From the NCBI GenBank assembly GCA_963693305.1, contig OY855915.1, forward strand, positions 1,718,001-1,782,000: a stretch of 64,000 nucleotides of DNA. The letters run 5' to 3'. A model generated the notes under the pieces. That model searched no databases. It was not told the origin of the DNA and saw nothing but the letters and a program-made list of their open reading frames with translations. The DNA comes from Meandrina meandrites (taxonomy: Eukaryota > Cnidaria > Anthozoa > Scleractinia > Meandrinidae). Shown here one piece after another: positions 1 to 11,279 of the stretch (its first letter is position 1; each line of letters begins with the position of its first letter). A program made the position numbers and the translations under genes.

Positions 1-484
1 ATATTTCCAGAGCTCTAAAAACACAAAATGCAATTAAATGGGTTCTCACTTCGACATAGAATCTTCGCAAAACAGTGACCAATTCCTCTGTTGTTGCTAG
101 ATTTTGAATGTTTCTCTCTTGAAGATAAGCTTTAAAAATCAAGTGACTTCCCTTCGAAGCTTTTTCGTGTTTTTGCTATCTTTATCACCAAATAATTTGG
201 AAATGTTTTCGTCGCAACGTTTAAACCTTGCGGCCATTTGCGCGCTTTCTAGCTGTTTGCCATAAAAGCCGTTGTTGTGTGACGTTAATCGTCCAATAAA
301 TTTTTGTTCTTGGATTGGACGATTGATGTCAATCGTCCAATAATTATTACGTCAATCGTCCAATAATAGAAACGTCTTCCAAATTTGGTCGGTGCTAGCT
401 GGTTAGTTGGAATTAGCCGGGGATTGAAGCGGAAATACTAATATTAGTTATATAAGGGTTCAATCGTTACATGGGTTTAAACAA
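1..484. other. Intergenic, no gene seen
   Basis: I see no coding region or RNA gene here. A short motif, cgtccaataa, recurs three times near 290-365, twice in a form containing gtcaatcgtccaataat, which suggests repeat-derived sequence. From about 485 the sequence joins a repeat unit seen three times in the window. Confidence 0.4.
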
Positions 485-853
485 TGAGTATGTTCATCAG
501 TCACTTCCCGCGGTAGGCGCGGGATATCGACAAGGCCTCGTGCAATTTGCCTCTTCTGAGTGATTGATTATTGCACAATACTTGCCAATCAGTCTTTTAG
601 AGGTCAACTTTTCGGTAAAATAACTTTTTCTTCTAAAACTTCAGATGAAATATAAACAAATTAGAACAAATGTTAACGCTTCTGTCGATACAGTTATAGA
701 AAATACAAACAAACAGAGTATAATTAACCCTAATTTCGTTATAAAATAAAACATTCAATGCAGAAAACGAAAAAACATTTTTACATGTTTAGCATGATAA
801 CCAAGTCTGACGAACCGCAAACGACATGAAAAAATATTGAATAGGGGGAGTGG
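485..853. repeat. Repeat unit copy A, left part
   Basis: This stretch matches 24365-24700 and about 25225-25560 closely. Shared words include gggatatcgaca, cctcgtgcaatttgc and gattgattattgcacaat. Copy A is cut by the inverted-repeat element at 854-2329 and resumes at 2336. Two other copies lie near the third zinc-finger gene, so the unit probably travelled with the zinc-finger segments. No coding capacity is visible. Confidence 0.7.
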
Positions 854-2329
854 AATCCGTGGCACTTTCCGCCATTGCGTTTTTCGCTTGGTTAATTTGG
901 TCCGTAAAACTGAACGTCTCTTTATTTTACATTTTCAGTTTTCGATAGTTCGATTAATTTTTGACAGTTTTATCCTGTGCTTTCTCCATTTTTCATATTT
1001 CCGTTTTCTGGTACTGTTTTATCATTATCCTTTTTATCCTTTTCTTTATTCACTTTTCTATTTTCCATTTATCTTTTTTCGTTTTTCTTTTTTCCTCTTT
1101 TCCTTTTTCCTTTATTCCTTTTTTCTATATTTCGTTTTTCGTTTTACCTTTTTCTTCTTTACTATTTTTTCTTTATTTCTTTTTCTTTTCTCCTTTTTTG
1201 TAAATACCTTTTTCTTTTTACCGTTTAACTTCAATTTCCTTTTCTCGGCTTCCTTTTTCAGTTTTTGTTTCGTTTTGCTAGCATGGCTATTATGGGAAGG
1301 AACTACGGTTTGCAAGGAATGCGAGGATATACAGTTCGTTGCCAATGTACAAATTTGAAATGAATTTGGTGGAAGAAGACGACATTCGGTCTCTTGTCTG
1401 GGCCGCTAAATATCTGATAGATGGGCGAAGGTTTACCATCCACAAATTTGGAGAAAATAATATTCTTGCGCCATTTCTGAGTTTGACCATGTTGCCTGCT
1501 TGACTTGAAAGTAAATGCCGGCTGCGAGGGAAGCGACTGTTTCTTACTGCAGCTGGTTTCTCTTCTTTCGCCGCTTGTGCCGGCGTCCAAGTAAGATGTT
1601 TGGTACGAAAATCGATTTCCAAGTGGTACGGGTAACTTGTCGATGGCATCGGGCTTTCGAGTTATCTGCTCACCATGTACTTCGTATATAACAAAGGATA
1701 ATATGTCCGCCACATTGAAAACCATTGTGTCTGGATCGGGCATTACCACACTTTCATCACCGATTAGATAGATCGTTTCGGCCTGCAGGCTAAACACCTT
1801 GGACAACACAGTAATCGTGCTATCATTGAGCTTTACTTTAAGAACTTGTCCACTTTGGACTTGCACAAAGTTCTCCATGTCAGAGTTTGAATACCACTAG
1901 ATACCAAATGAAACTCACATGGAAATGGGAAAAATGGCGCGAAATTTGCCAGCAAAGGTTACTGGGTATGCGACGGAGAGAAAAGAAAAAAAGGAAGAAT
2001 GGAAAAGGTAAAAAGAAAAAGGAATACAGAAAAGGAAAAATGAATAGAGAAAACGAAAAAAAGAAAAAAGGAAGAAAGTAACAAGAAAAAAGGAATATAA
2101 AATAAAAGATAAATGGAAAATAGAAAAGTGAATAAAGAAAAGGATAAAAAGGATAATGATAAAACAGTACCAGAAAAAGGAAATATAAAAAAATGGAGAA
2201 AGCACAGGATAAAACTGTCAAAAATTAATCGAATCAATCGGAAACGAAAAATGTGAAATAAAGAGAACTTCAGTTTTACGGACCAAATTAACCAAGCGAA
2301 AAACGCAATGGCGGAAAGTGCCACGGATT
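854..2329. mobile_element. DNA transposon with long polypyrimidine TIRs
   Basis: The element starts AATCCGTGGCACTTTCCGCC and ends with the reverse complement. The arms match for roughly 350 bp (854-1200 and about 1960-2329), and their inner parts are almost pure pyrimidine on one strand (TTTTCCTTT-like steps). It is flanked by GAGTGG at 848-853 and 2330-2335, a 6-bp target-site duplication. An uninterrupted form of the site is visible near 25555-25600. The 1476-bp length and lack of a recognisable transposase suggest a non-autonomous element. The superfamily is not assigned. Confidence 0.75.
1303..1878 (-). CDS. Hypothetical ORF inside TIR element
   Basis: This 191-residue ORF lies between the arms of the 854-2329 element and starts at a true ATG (MENFVQVQSGQVLKVKLN). 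The first 90 or so residues look like a folded, beta-rich protein. After about residue 100 the composition becomes basic and low in structure, and another frame (1290-1649) is open over the same bases, so the true exon may end or shift near 1600. I do not recognise the family. It could be a first exon of the element's gene or a captured host exon. It may not be expressed. Confidence 0.3.
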   Translation of the reverse strand: MENFVQVQSGQVLKVKLNDSTITVLSKVFSLQAETIYLIGDESVVMPDPDTMVFNVADILSFVIYEVHGEQITRKPDAIDKLPVPLGNRFSYQTSYLDAGTSGERRETSCSKKQSLPSQPAFTFKSSRQHGQTQKWRKNIIFSKFVDGKPSPIYQIFSGPDKRPNVVFFHQIHFKFVHWQRTVYPRIPCKP

Positions 2330-2335
2330 GAGTGG

Positions 2336-3400
2336 GGAGGGGAAATCAAATATTTTTTTACTCGCTTCCAAGTCAACAAATTTGCAAAAAGATGTTTCGC
2401 CTAGTTTTGTCTTAGATTGTAGTGATAAAGAGTTCGACAATGGAGCAATGCAAGGATCTCTTTTAGTTTTTATTCAAATCTCAAAAACAAATGACGAATG
2501 GTCTTGCATTACAACATCGTATGTTATAATTAAAATTAAAAAAATTTTTACGAATGATCAAATACTGCAGAACAAGATCTGCTCTGTTTCAACAATGCGT
2601 GCTCTTATTTCTCATCATTCCTTTCATCAATGAAGAACACATTGACACTGAACTGGTTCGTGAGTCTCCCCATTGGGATGATACAGTAATATATTTTAGA
2701 AATTAATCAGGCATTTCTACTGGTTATCAGCTGTAATAATCGCACGGAACATTAACAGAAACCCTGAGCATAGTAAAGTACAAGTTCTTTAGCAATAAGA
2801 AATCGTATTCCCTTCTCCCCTAACACGATTCAGTTTCCTTTAACGTGGCTACCGATTATTAGCGGTACGTCGTTGTAAACACACTTTTACCAATAAGTAC
2901 TTTACCATCACTTAAGGTTAAGTATCGCCGATAACCTTTCGTATTTAATTATCTATCAAAAATATCACATCAATTAGCCCCTTTTTAATGCGTTTCCGTT
3001 GCGTCCCGAATGGGAGGATTTGTGGGGTTCTTGGTGAACGCGACAAAAGAATAAAAATTGTAATATTCTGCAACCTGTTTGGAAAGCATTCCTGAGAGAA
3101 CTTTCGGAATGATCTGAAAGCAACTTCAACAATTATAACATCTAAAACAACTTCTGGAGTCTCCCAACTGTAACAAAACGTTCAATACAATAATAAAATT
3201 CTTGATTTCTTTTATCAGTCAACGACAATGCCCACTCATGATGTTTTGTATTCAACGCATCTAATAATAATTAGGGGAATTTTATTGTTACGGAATCACC
3301 CTCGTGTTCTTAGTCTTAAACACCTCAAATTACGTCTTAAAATGTAACAAACTGAACTTTCGAGTAAGCGTTATGTATTTGAAACGAATATTTTATAATA
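2336..3400. repeat. Repeat unit copy A, right part
   Basis: This continues the unit interrupted at 854. It matches about 24690-25215 and 25590-26830, including the words gaagaacacattga, ccgattattagcggtacg and gcgtcccgaatgggaggatt. It ends just beyond the 3' end of the first zinc-finger gene. The short ORF at 2328-2633 falls inside this repeat and is not credible as a gene. Confidence 0.65.
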
Positions 3401-3438
3401 CAACCATGCAGTGAGTTACAAGAACTGCATCACTGATT

Positions 3439-4101
3439 TCACTGTACCACCTTTCGCATATGATCGTCATAGTGATTCTTAAGGAAGGCCTCGCCACCAA
3501 ATACCATCTGACAAATCCAACAGCTCAGTCTCACAGCCTGGTCTGGGTTTTCTTTCAAAAACGATGCTGGAATAACAACATTACCGCATTCACTATCATT
3601 ACACGACACCTCAGTATCACGTGCCTCACGGAAACACCGGCCACACTGCTGGCACTTAAAAGGTTTCTCTCCTGTGTGTATTCTGATATGATTACGAAGG
3701 GTCCCTGCATTTCTAAACCACTTGTCAAAATGCTTGCACTTAAAAGGTTTCTCTCCGGTGTGCATTCTGTTATGTCTGCGAAGGCTACCTGCTTGTGGAA
3801 AACACTTGTCACAATGCTTGCACTTAAAAGGTTTCTCTCCGGTGTGTATTCTGTTATCTTTACGAAGGTTACCTGATACGCTAAAGCACTTGTCACAATG
3901 TCTGCACTTAAAAGGTTTCTCTCCTGTATGTATTCTGTGATGTCGGCGAAGGTTACCTGCTTCTGCAAAACACTTGTCACAATGCTTGCACTTAAAAGTT
4001 TTCTCTCCGGTGTGTATTCTGTTATGTTTACGAAGGTTACCTGCATTGCTAAAACACTTGCCACAATCCATACACTTGAGAGACTTTCCTCCAGTGCGCA
4101 T
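3439..4101 (-). CDS. C2H2 zinc-finger gene 1, 5'-truncated
   Basis: The 220-residue ORF holds five consecutive fingers, a truncated sixth, and the family's C-terminal finger. It begins at an ATG inside what was a finger linker: the bases just upstream read [11 protein letters not shown], a decayed [10 protein letters not shown]. The three intact paralogues start MPPK, so at least the first finger is lost here. Finger 3 has Asp for its first zinc His (LRKDNRIH). Finger 5 has Phe for its second Cys (CKHFDKWF). The last finger, C-x2-C-x12-H-x3-H within [13 protein letters not shown], is intact. A DNA-binding nuclear role is known for the family, but this copy looks degenerate and may be a pseudogene. 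Confidence 0.75.
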   Translation of the reverse strand: MRTGGKSLKCMDCGKCFSNAGNLRKHNRIHTGEKTFKCKHCDKCFAEAGNLRRHHRIHTGEKPFKCRHCDKCFSVSGNLRKDNRIHTGEKPFKCKHCDKCFPQAGSLRRHNRMHTGEKPFKCKHFDKWFRNAGTLRNHIRIHTGEKPFKCQQCGRCFREARDTEVSCNDSECGNVVIPASFLKENPDQAVRLSCWICQMVFGGEAFLKNHYDDHMRKVVQ

Positions 4102-4245
4102 TCTTATGTGTTCTGTCTGGTGTCTTGGTCTGGTGTCTTGGTCTGGTGTCTTCCCTACATGGATTGCCCTCTTGCTTCTTTGATGTCGAATTAAACCGTG
4201 TCTTTATATATATTTTTTTATCATGGTGTGCAGCAGTAACCATTT

Positions 4246-4510
4246 ACCCCATGAAAGTAACAGGGAACCAGATTTCATGGGCCATAATAATGTTGTGAAA
4301 AGGCTATGAAAGTAATGGGAAAATTTTAATGGGCCATTAAAAACGTCCAGTTAACAGGGTTTTCATGGGCCATGAATTTTCCATCCAAAGTAATGGGAAA
4401 ATTTTAATGGGCCATTAAAAACGTCCAGTTAACAGGGTTTTCATGGGCCATGAATTTTCCATCCCATTAAATTACCATGAATTTTCACACCATGAAAATC
4501 TGGTGGTGAG
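4246..4510. repeat. MITE-like repeat with 78-bp tandem duplication
   Basis: Words of the form catgaaa, accagatttcatgg and ccatgaaaatctggtgg face each other at the two ends, suggesting terminal inverted repeats. Inside, a 78-bp unit containing aattttaatgggccatt is repeated twice in tandem (about 4309-4464) with almost no change. It lies just upstream of truncated zinc-finger gene 1 and may mark the event that removed that gene's 5' end. Confidence 0.55.
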
Positions 4511-4519
4511 TTTCATGCC

Positions 4520-5470
4520 TTGCTTTTCTATATGAACGCAGACTTCTTTTTCCTAGTAGTACCTACTCTTATCCCTAATCATTCCTTTTGTTAATGCACA
4601 AGACATTAAGATCTTATTTGTGAGTGTTAACAATGGGAAAATGCAGCTTCTTCCCCTGGCATATTCGCGCTATGCGAGTGAGTCTCGGGTGACGTCAGAT
4701 CCAAACTCGCCGGGGACGAGGCTGGGGAAAATGTACTGTTTTATTTAAGAAATTGAACAGGCATTTCTATGGGTTTCCAGCTTTTTAAAGCACACGGGGC
4801 GTTGAAAGAAAACTGACCATAGTATATTGCAAGGTACATCTAGAAAGGAGCAATCATTCTCTTCTCTTCCATCATGTTCTACGGGTTTAAAGTCTTTATC
4901 TAGCGTGAGGCTATCAATAATTAGCAGCATCTCTCCTCCTCATCGATACTCGATGATTGAGCAAAAAGCTATTAAGACAAATTTCACATCACTTATCCCT
5001 CTTTTCATTACAATTCTGTTGGATTCCCTAAAAGGAGTTCGATGGCGTTTTTGGTGAGCGCAAAAATCCGAAAAGAGTTTATTCTCGAAGCTTTTGGAAG
5101 AGCTTTACCGAGAGAACTATCGTCCTGATCGGCATACAAACAACTGAACTGAAGGCAACTTAAACAGTTATAACACCTAAAATTGCCTCTACAGTCTTCT
5201 GTAACAGTAACGAAAAGTTTTCAACAATTATGAATTCCGAAGTCCTTTCTTAAGTAGAAAATAAAATGTATACACTCATATCCCAGCAAACACTGCATCT
5301 AATCGTGAAAGGTGACACTAAAACGCTATATGCCCATCATGTCATTTCTCTAAAATATCTTAGCTCGTGACTTATATTTATACAACAAAAAACTAAACTC
5401 ACTTTGACTTAACTCTTAAACGGGTACTAACGTAATACGATCATGGAGTTCCAAATGAAAGTTATGCGTC
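4520..5470. repeat. Duplicated 3' flank of zinc-finger gene 2
   Basis: This stretch is homologous to about 33130-34260, which has the same position downstream of zinc-finger gene 4. Matches include tactgttttatttaa, gaacaggcatttct and atattgcaa. The copy here has an extra piece at about 4645-4735 rich in ctggcatattcgcgc and ggggacgaggctgggg, flanked by repeats of gggaaaatg, which looks like a small MITE. No gene is seen. Confidence 0.6.
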
Positions 5471-5490
5471 TTCAAAATGCCATTATCAGG

Positions 5491-6507
5491 TTACTGTACC
5501 ACTTTTCGCATATGATCGTCATAGTGTTTCGTAAGGAAGGTTTCGCCACCAAATACCACCTGACAAATCCAACAGCTCAGTCTCACAGCCTGGTCTGGGT
5601 TTTGTCTCAAGAACGATGGCGACATAATAACATTACGATATCGACCACTTTTACATGGCACTTGATCGTGAGTTCGTATATGACGTACAATAGAGTTTTT
5701 CTGACGAAAACACCGACCACACCGCTGGCACATAAAAGGCTTCTCTTCTGTGTGTATTTTGTTATGTGTGTAAAGGTGGCTTGCTTGTGAAAAACACTTG
5801 TCACAATGCTTGCACTTAAATGGCTTCTCTCCTGTGTGTATTCTGTTATGCTTGCGAAGACTGCTTGGGTCGTTAAAACACTTTTCACAATGCTCGCACT
5901 TCAAAAGTTTCTCTCCCGTGTGTATTTTGTTATGGCTGTGAAAGTGTCCACGGCTTCTAAAACGCTTCTTGCAATGCTTGCATTTAAAAGGTTTCTCTCC
6001 TGTGTGTATTCTGTTATGTTCGTAGAGAGTCCCTGCTTGTCTAAAACATTTATCACATTTCTTGCACTTAAAAGGTTTGTCTCCAGTGTGTATTTTGTTA
6101 TGTATGCGAAGGTTACTTGATTGGCTAAAACATTTATCACATTTCTTACATTGGAAAGGTTTCTCTCCTGTGTGCATTCTGTTATGGCTCCGAAGGCCTG
6201 CTGCTTCTCTAAAACACTTGTCGCAATGCTTGCACTTAAAAGGTTTTTCTCCGGTGTGTATTTTGTTATGTCTGCGAAGGCTGCTTGCGTCTCTAAAACA
6301 CTTGGCACAATGCTTGCACATAAAAGGTTTCTCTCCTGTGTGTATTCTATTATGTCTGCAAAGGTATTCTGCTCGTGCAAAACACTTGTCACAATGCTTG
6401 CACTTGAACGGCTTTTCTCCAGTGTGCATTCTTTTGTGTTTTGTTAGGTGTCCTCTTTGACTGAAGCACTTGCCACATTCCTCGCATTTACAGATCTTTG
6501 GAGGCAT
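5491..6507 (-). CDS. C2H2 zinc-finger gene 2 (10 fingers plus tail finger)
   Basis: The 338-residue ORF starts at ATG (MPPKICKCEECGKCF). It carries ten consecutive C2H2 fingers joined by TGEKPF-type linkers, then about 40 spacer residues and the family-specific final finger (CWICQVVFGGETF ... HYDDH). All zinc ligands of the ten fingers look intact. A splice acceptor (tctctgttacag) lies about 50 bp before the ATG, so a non-coding 5' exon probably exists upstream. Known C2H2 arrays of this kind bind DNA and often act as transcription factors or transposon repressors. The target here cannot be predicted. The coding exon is complete. Confidence 0.88.
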   Translation of the reverse strand: MPPKICKCEECGKCFSQRGHLTKHKRMHTGEKPFKCKHCDKCFARAEYLCRHNRIHTGEKPFMCKHCAKCFRDASSLRRHNKIHTGEKPFKCKHCDKCFREAAGLRSHNRMHTGEKPFQCKKCDKCFSQSSNLRIHNKIHTGDKPFKCKKCDKCFRQAGTLYEHNRIHTGEKPFKCKHCKKRFRSRGHFHSHNKIHTGEKLLKCEHCEKCFNDPSSLRKHNRIHTGEKPFKCKHCDKCFSQASHLYTHNKIHTEEKPFMCQRCGRCFRQKNSIVRHIRTHDQVPCKSGRYRNVIMSPSFLRQNPDQAVRLSCWICQVVFGGETFLTKHYDDHMRKVVQ

Positions 6508-7020
6508 CTCACGAAGCCGTAAACTTTGAAGAACAAGAATGATTTTATTCCTGTAACAGAGAGTAAAAGCATGTTACCAAAAAAATTATGTAGCATCAAT
6601 GTATGGGAAATGTGATTGGCGATTACTGCGAGTTTTTCTTAAAGATTATCCTCTATTCTTTTAAGCTCCCCTTTTTACGACTGTTTTTGCGTATGCAAAA
6701 CGGGAGTTACGGATTGAGTGGCGACTTGAAGGCATCCTTCCTTCATTCCTTCAGTCGATCAGATGTAAACAAAAGGCCGTTGACAGATGGTTGGCAGACC
6801 TACATGTAACGCTACTCTCAGTTTGACGTTGCGGTTTATTAAGACCGATGACAGACCACTGTACTTTAGGCGCTAATGGTTTTGTTTTGATGGGTATGTG
6901 ATGATAATTTGAAAATCGATTGTGAACATATTTTATTTTTATTTTACCTTAAATCAGGTGTATGTTGTTTCTGCTCTATAGAAAAATCAACAGAATTTTC
7001 TTAAGTTTGCATGTGACGGT
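6508..7020. other. 5' flank of zinc-finger gene 2
   Basis: This should hold the promoter and 5' exon of the minus-strand zinc-finger gene. A probable acceptor (tgttacag on the minus strand) lies near 6552-6560. I see no other gene and could not place the transcription start. Confidence 0.35.
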
Positions 7021-8620
7021 GAAAGCGAAGTTTGTGTAATCGCCAGCTGACAGAAGATTATCAGTGTCACGCGACAAAGGTCAACCTAGCCGATTTCAAA
7101 ATAAATTTTATGCGACGCTTAATCTTCACAGCAATCAAAGAATGCAAGATCAAACTTATCATGCTCATGGCACTATCAAAACACATTCCGGAAATTAAAC
7201 GTCAATCGTACACGCTGTACAGGGCAAAGAGTGTACACACGCTAGCACGAAAACACGCAAACTTGAATTTGTCTGCTTGGAGCTTGCTTCTTTTACAACC
7301 AATGCAAAACAAAATGAAAAACAACGTAAATCCGTATAGATCTTTACAAGTGATGCATGTTGGACTTCGACAATTTAATTCGTCACTTGTTAAATAGAAG
7401 CGACAAGAAGGAACAATTACATCGTGTGCTTCACAGCGACAACCTAAATCAGCGCATTTCAGGTGGTACACTGGAGTTTGGCTCAAAAATGAAACATATC
7501 AAAACATTTAAGGATTTCAAAGATAACATAGATTTATTCACAATACCAAGAGATAAGCGCTCCATTCTGGCTATGTGCGGAATAATTAAAGCCTAAAGTT
7601 GGTTGCTAAGCTGGCGCTTTGCGCCGCCATATTGAATTTATTGTGTGACACGCACCAATGGTTGATTTGAGGCTGCTTTTGCCGCTGAAAAGCTTTGCTA
7701 CATCTTGGAAGACACAAGTTCAGGTCCGCTGTAGCTTTCCTGTGAAAGTGTCTGCAAAATAGTCTACAAAAGAAGCTAAATGACGATCATTATACCGGAC
7801 GAACGTGATTTAGAAAGCGGCATTGTGTTACACTATCGATCATTGTGAAATATCGACTATAAGCCAAAATCAGTCCTTCAGAGCAATTTACGCGTCTTGA
7901 ATTCAAAGTTGATGGCAGAAATAAACTCAACTCATGTCCTTTGTGTAGTTCCTTGGTATTTTGGCTCCATTTAATGGCTATATCGTGGTTTATTTCGTTT
8001 TTTGGACTCGTGACATTATATTTACACAACACCGCAAGAATGTGCCGCCCAGCATGAGATTCTTCACGGGATACGTGCGCAGTAACTCAGTACGCCTATT
8101 ATCCGCTGTGCCCATTAGCCGAGGTCTCAAAATCACACCGTTGCTATGCATTACGTAATTGTTTACGCCGCCATGTTGAACTTCGTCAAAGGACGGACAA
8201 GATTGTAGATTTTCGGCATTCTTCGCGCTGTAATCGGTCATGTGTTGCCACAATGTATCTTTCTTTGGTATTAGTAGGGGGCGTCAGTGGCAAGTGAGGA
8301 ATTAATCGTCCCAAAACCCCACCAAAGCTCGCAAAAACAGACAACCAACACTAGGCAAGTGATCGTTATTTATCTGGCTTACAGTTCATTGTAATTTAGG
8401 AACAAAAGATCTAAAATTCCGCGATTTATGGGGCATTATTCGATCGTTTGAGTCAAACCGAGAACGACCGTTTCATATCATTAACAAGGCCATCGCTTGG
8501 TCTGCCTGTGGTTTGCGTGTTTTCGTGCTAGCGTGTGTACACTCTTTTCCCTGTACAGAGTGTACGATTGACGTTCAATTTCCGGAATGTGTTTTGATAG
8601 TGCCATGAGCATGTAGCCTG
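7021..8620. repeat. Composite repeat with inverted arms
   Basis: About 100 bp at 7158-7262 are repeated in inverted orientation at about 8510-8608; both can be read as MLMALSKHIPEI...QSYTLYR, so two short ORFs share that peptide. The first 95 bp (7021-7115) also recur as a direct copy at 16957-17064. The arms and the direct copy suggest pieces of one old element. I recognise no domain in the shared peptide. Confidence 0.45.
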
Positions 8621-8832
8621 CGTTGCAGACGAAACTAAACCCCGGTATAGTCCGTCTGCGAATCAGCGACCAAAAGCTTGTTCCGGTCCCCCACGAGTTA
8701 CCAGGGTTTTCTATAATAGCCTCTAATTGGCTCTTGCATATGGCCGTTCTTTCGTGCACCGTGATTGGTCGAGTAATCTCGTGAAACCATGGTTACACTT
8801 TCGATGAATGCCAGGTACACAAAATAAACACG

Positions 8833-8995
8833 GCGGCGATCACGGCAGATCAGTGGAAATTAACGTTTGAAGCGGTGAAAAGCACTTCGAACTATCCGAC
8901 ATCCTTCCCGAGCAACGGTAATCTGTCAAATATTTTAAGTGCAACGAAGTTTTTGTTGTCTTTCACTTGTCGCGGATATTTTTCATTTTAAACCT
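8833..8995. repeat. Left arm of an older inverted repeat
   Basis: The words gcggtgaaaagcacttcg and tgtcgcggatatt occur here and, inverted, at about 16300-16480. The two arms enclose the 7-kb transposon at 9201-16246 but lie outside its target-site duplications. They therefore belong to an older host element or to a larger nested unit. Confidence 0.6.
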
Positions 8996-9200
8996 CGTGG
9001 ACCAAGTCTCATTTATTCCAGAACGGATGTGGCAGGTTTTGTCTGGCAATTTTTATGCCGTGTTTGGTTCTCGCAAGTGTTTGTTATCAACTTTAAACTA
9101 GAGAGGCATATTTAAACGCCAAAGTTTTACCGATTATGTTGGTCGGAGTTTCTTACGATATGGCATGTTTATTTTCTTTGCTGCTTTGCAAATTCGGTTA

Positions 9201-9455
9201 TACGGTGGCCCATTAGGGACAGCGCTACAAACCTAAAAAACACAAATTACAAAAATATACCACTGCAAACTAAATCAAATACTCTACGAATAAAATTAAA
9301 TGCACTCCTACACAATAAAGTGAAACGCCACACACCGAATAAAAAAATTTTAACCACACACTGCAAATGAAAGCAAAACTCAAGCTCACTGCAAGCACGC
9401 CGCAAATGAAAGGAAAAAATCTATGCGTGCGCATTTGCGTGTGAAGGCCTGAGAC
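9201..9455. repeat. Left TIR of integrase/HECT transposon
   Basis: This is the inverted counterpart of 15994-16246 with few differences over about 250 bp. The inner end (gaaggcctga) lies just before the transposase start, so the TIR probably includes its promoter. Confidence 0.85.
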
Positions 9456-9491
9456 CCTGTCGGACTTTTATTGAAAACAAAAGAAAACAAA

Positions 9492-10743
9492 ATGGCGTCC
9501 GTCGAAGAGTTAAGCAGCTCAAGCGAAGACGAATCGGCTGAAACAACTTTAAACGACGACTTACCTCAAGGGTCTGAGCGAGATGTAATTGAATACTACT
9601 TTTACAGAGGCCTTACCTATCGGCATATTACTCTGATGTTGGAAAAGCAACATAATATTATTATGAATCAACGAACTCTCAAACGAAGGCTGAAAGATTA
9701 TGGACTCAAGAAACGTGAAACAGTAGACGAGGAGCTCAAGGAACGCGTCAGGGATCTCATTTTACAAGAAATATGCACTGGTCCTGATAGCCTCAATGGT
9801 TACAGGACTATGTGGCATGTCTTGCGTCTAAGACACCGGATTAATGTTCCTCGGCGATTAGTAGAGTCACTGTTAAGGGAGGTTGATTCTAGAGGAGTGG
9901 AACACGGAAAGAGCCGTTGCCTTCAGCGCAGAACGTATGTTTCACCTGGACCCAACTTTTGTTGGCACATGGACGGGTACGATAAACTAAGGCCTTATGG
10001 CTTTTCTATTCACGGCTGTGTAGACGGCTTCAGTCGAAGAATTCTTTGGCTTGAGGTTCAACGGTCGAACAAAAATCCAAGGTGTGTTGCAAGCTATTTC
10101 GTAAAGCACGTCAAAGCAGCACATGGATGCCCAGTGCGTGTATACACTGACCCTGGCACTGAAAACGGGCTGGTTGCCGGAATAGTGCCATTTGAGAGCT
10201 GAGGGATTGGATGAATACGCAGGATCGAAGTCTCACAAATACGTATCAAGCACTAACAATCAGCGTATTGAATGTCAGTGGTCACATTATAGGAAACAAC
10301 GTTCAAGTTGGTGGATCAACTTCTTTCATGACCTTCACGAGTCTGACATTCTTGATCTGACCAGCGACTTGCAAAAAGAGGCAATTTGGTTTTGTTTCGC
10401 TGATTTGCTCCAGACTGATCTCGATAAGGTAAAAGAATACTGGAACAGTCACCGGATCAGGAAGTCAAAGCATACCACTGTATCCGGTGTTCCCGACATG
10501 ATGTACTTCCTGCCCGAGGATTTTGGACACAGCGACTACTAGGTTTCCATATCGCCACAAAAGCTCGCGGAAATGGAAAATAGGTTTGAAGGGTTTGATG
10601 GTGAGGATGATGAGTCAAACCCAGTTTTCCACGAGTATTTTCAATACGTCATGGACAATAATGGCTTATCCCACCCCACAAGCATTCGTGAAGCTGGGGT
10701 TCTCTTTGAGAAGCTTATCAAGTTTGCAAAAGGTGAACATTAA
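9492..10743 (+). pseudogene. Integrase-like DDE transposase, frameshifted
   Basis: The start is the ATG at 9492 (MASVEELSSSSEDE). An acidic N-terminus is followed by a helix-turn-helix-like region (ITLMLEKQHNI...TLKRRLKDYGL) and an integrase core. Likely catalytic residues are Asp at 9972 (WHMDGYDKL), Asp at 10149 (TDPGTENG) and Glu at 10270 (NQRIECQW), spaced as in DDE enzymes. The frame shifts by one near 10190, just after the second Asp. The downstream frame then has an in-frame TAG at 10540-10542 before reading on to TAA at 10741-10743 (end ...LIKFAKGEH). The intact enzyme would be about 420 residues. It should cut and join the element's own TIRs; this copy is inactive. Confidence 0.85.
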
Positions 10744-10852
10744 AGTACTTTCCTTTTGTGACCTGGGAAACCACTTCGACAAGGAATCTTTTGTGGAATG
10801 GCTGAAGGCATTTAATAACAGTAACAAGAAGCTTAATTAGCAGCTTATAACC

Positions 10853-10866
10853 GGGGGGGGGGGGTT
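10853..10866. repeat. Poly-G run
   Basis: A run of about 13 G lies 110 bp past the transposase stop. Such runs recur through the window and often mark the ends of inserted repeats, but no partner run is seen close by here. Confidence 0.5.
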
Positions 10867-11279
10867 GAATACATTACTTAATTAAGACCAGTTTCCCCTG
10901 TGGTGGGACTTTATAACCATGTGTTATTGTTTAGAGTTACAAGCTTGTTTCAAAACAATTAAAAACTTTGCAAAACCAAATGGGTGAACATGGGCCTTTA
11001 ACATTGCGACATTGATTAAAGGAGGAAAAAAATGCCATCACGGGGAGTCCTAACGACCATTTCTTTCTGTCTTGTAGCGCTTAGTTCAATCTTAGGTGAT
11101 GCCTTTCCACAACAACATTTTATTTCAGCAATATCTTAATGGCATTTTAAGAGTAAAAGTCATCTTTTAGGCTCTTCTAAAGGTCTTTTCGTACGTTATT
11201 GCAGTGTCCATGTTAAATTTAAAATCACTGAAAGTGGTCATATGAGCAACAGGTAACTGTACCCAAAGGGCACAGGTGG

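Noticed and set aside
837..2324. Very Phe/Ser/Leu-rich or Lys-rich ORFs
   Set aside because: They come from the polypyrimidine arms of the 854-2329 element and have no protein-like composition.
3460..6460. Several plus-strand and shifted-frame ORFs over zinc-finger genes 1 and 2
   Set aside because: They are shadows of the repeated finger codons, with [14 protein letters not shown] or ERNLLSA-like periodic sequence. The same applies at 27646-28240 and 34837-35962.
7032..8759. Two ORFs sharing the peptide SKHIPEI...QSYTLYR
   Set aside because: The shared peptide reflects an inverted DNA repeat; I could not tell coding conservation from simple duplication, so no CDS is called.
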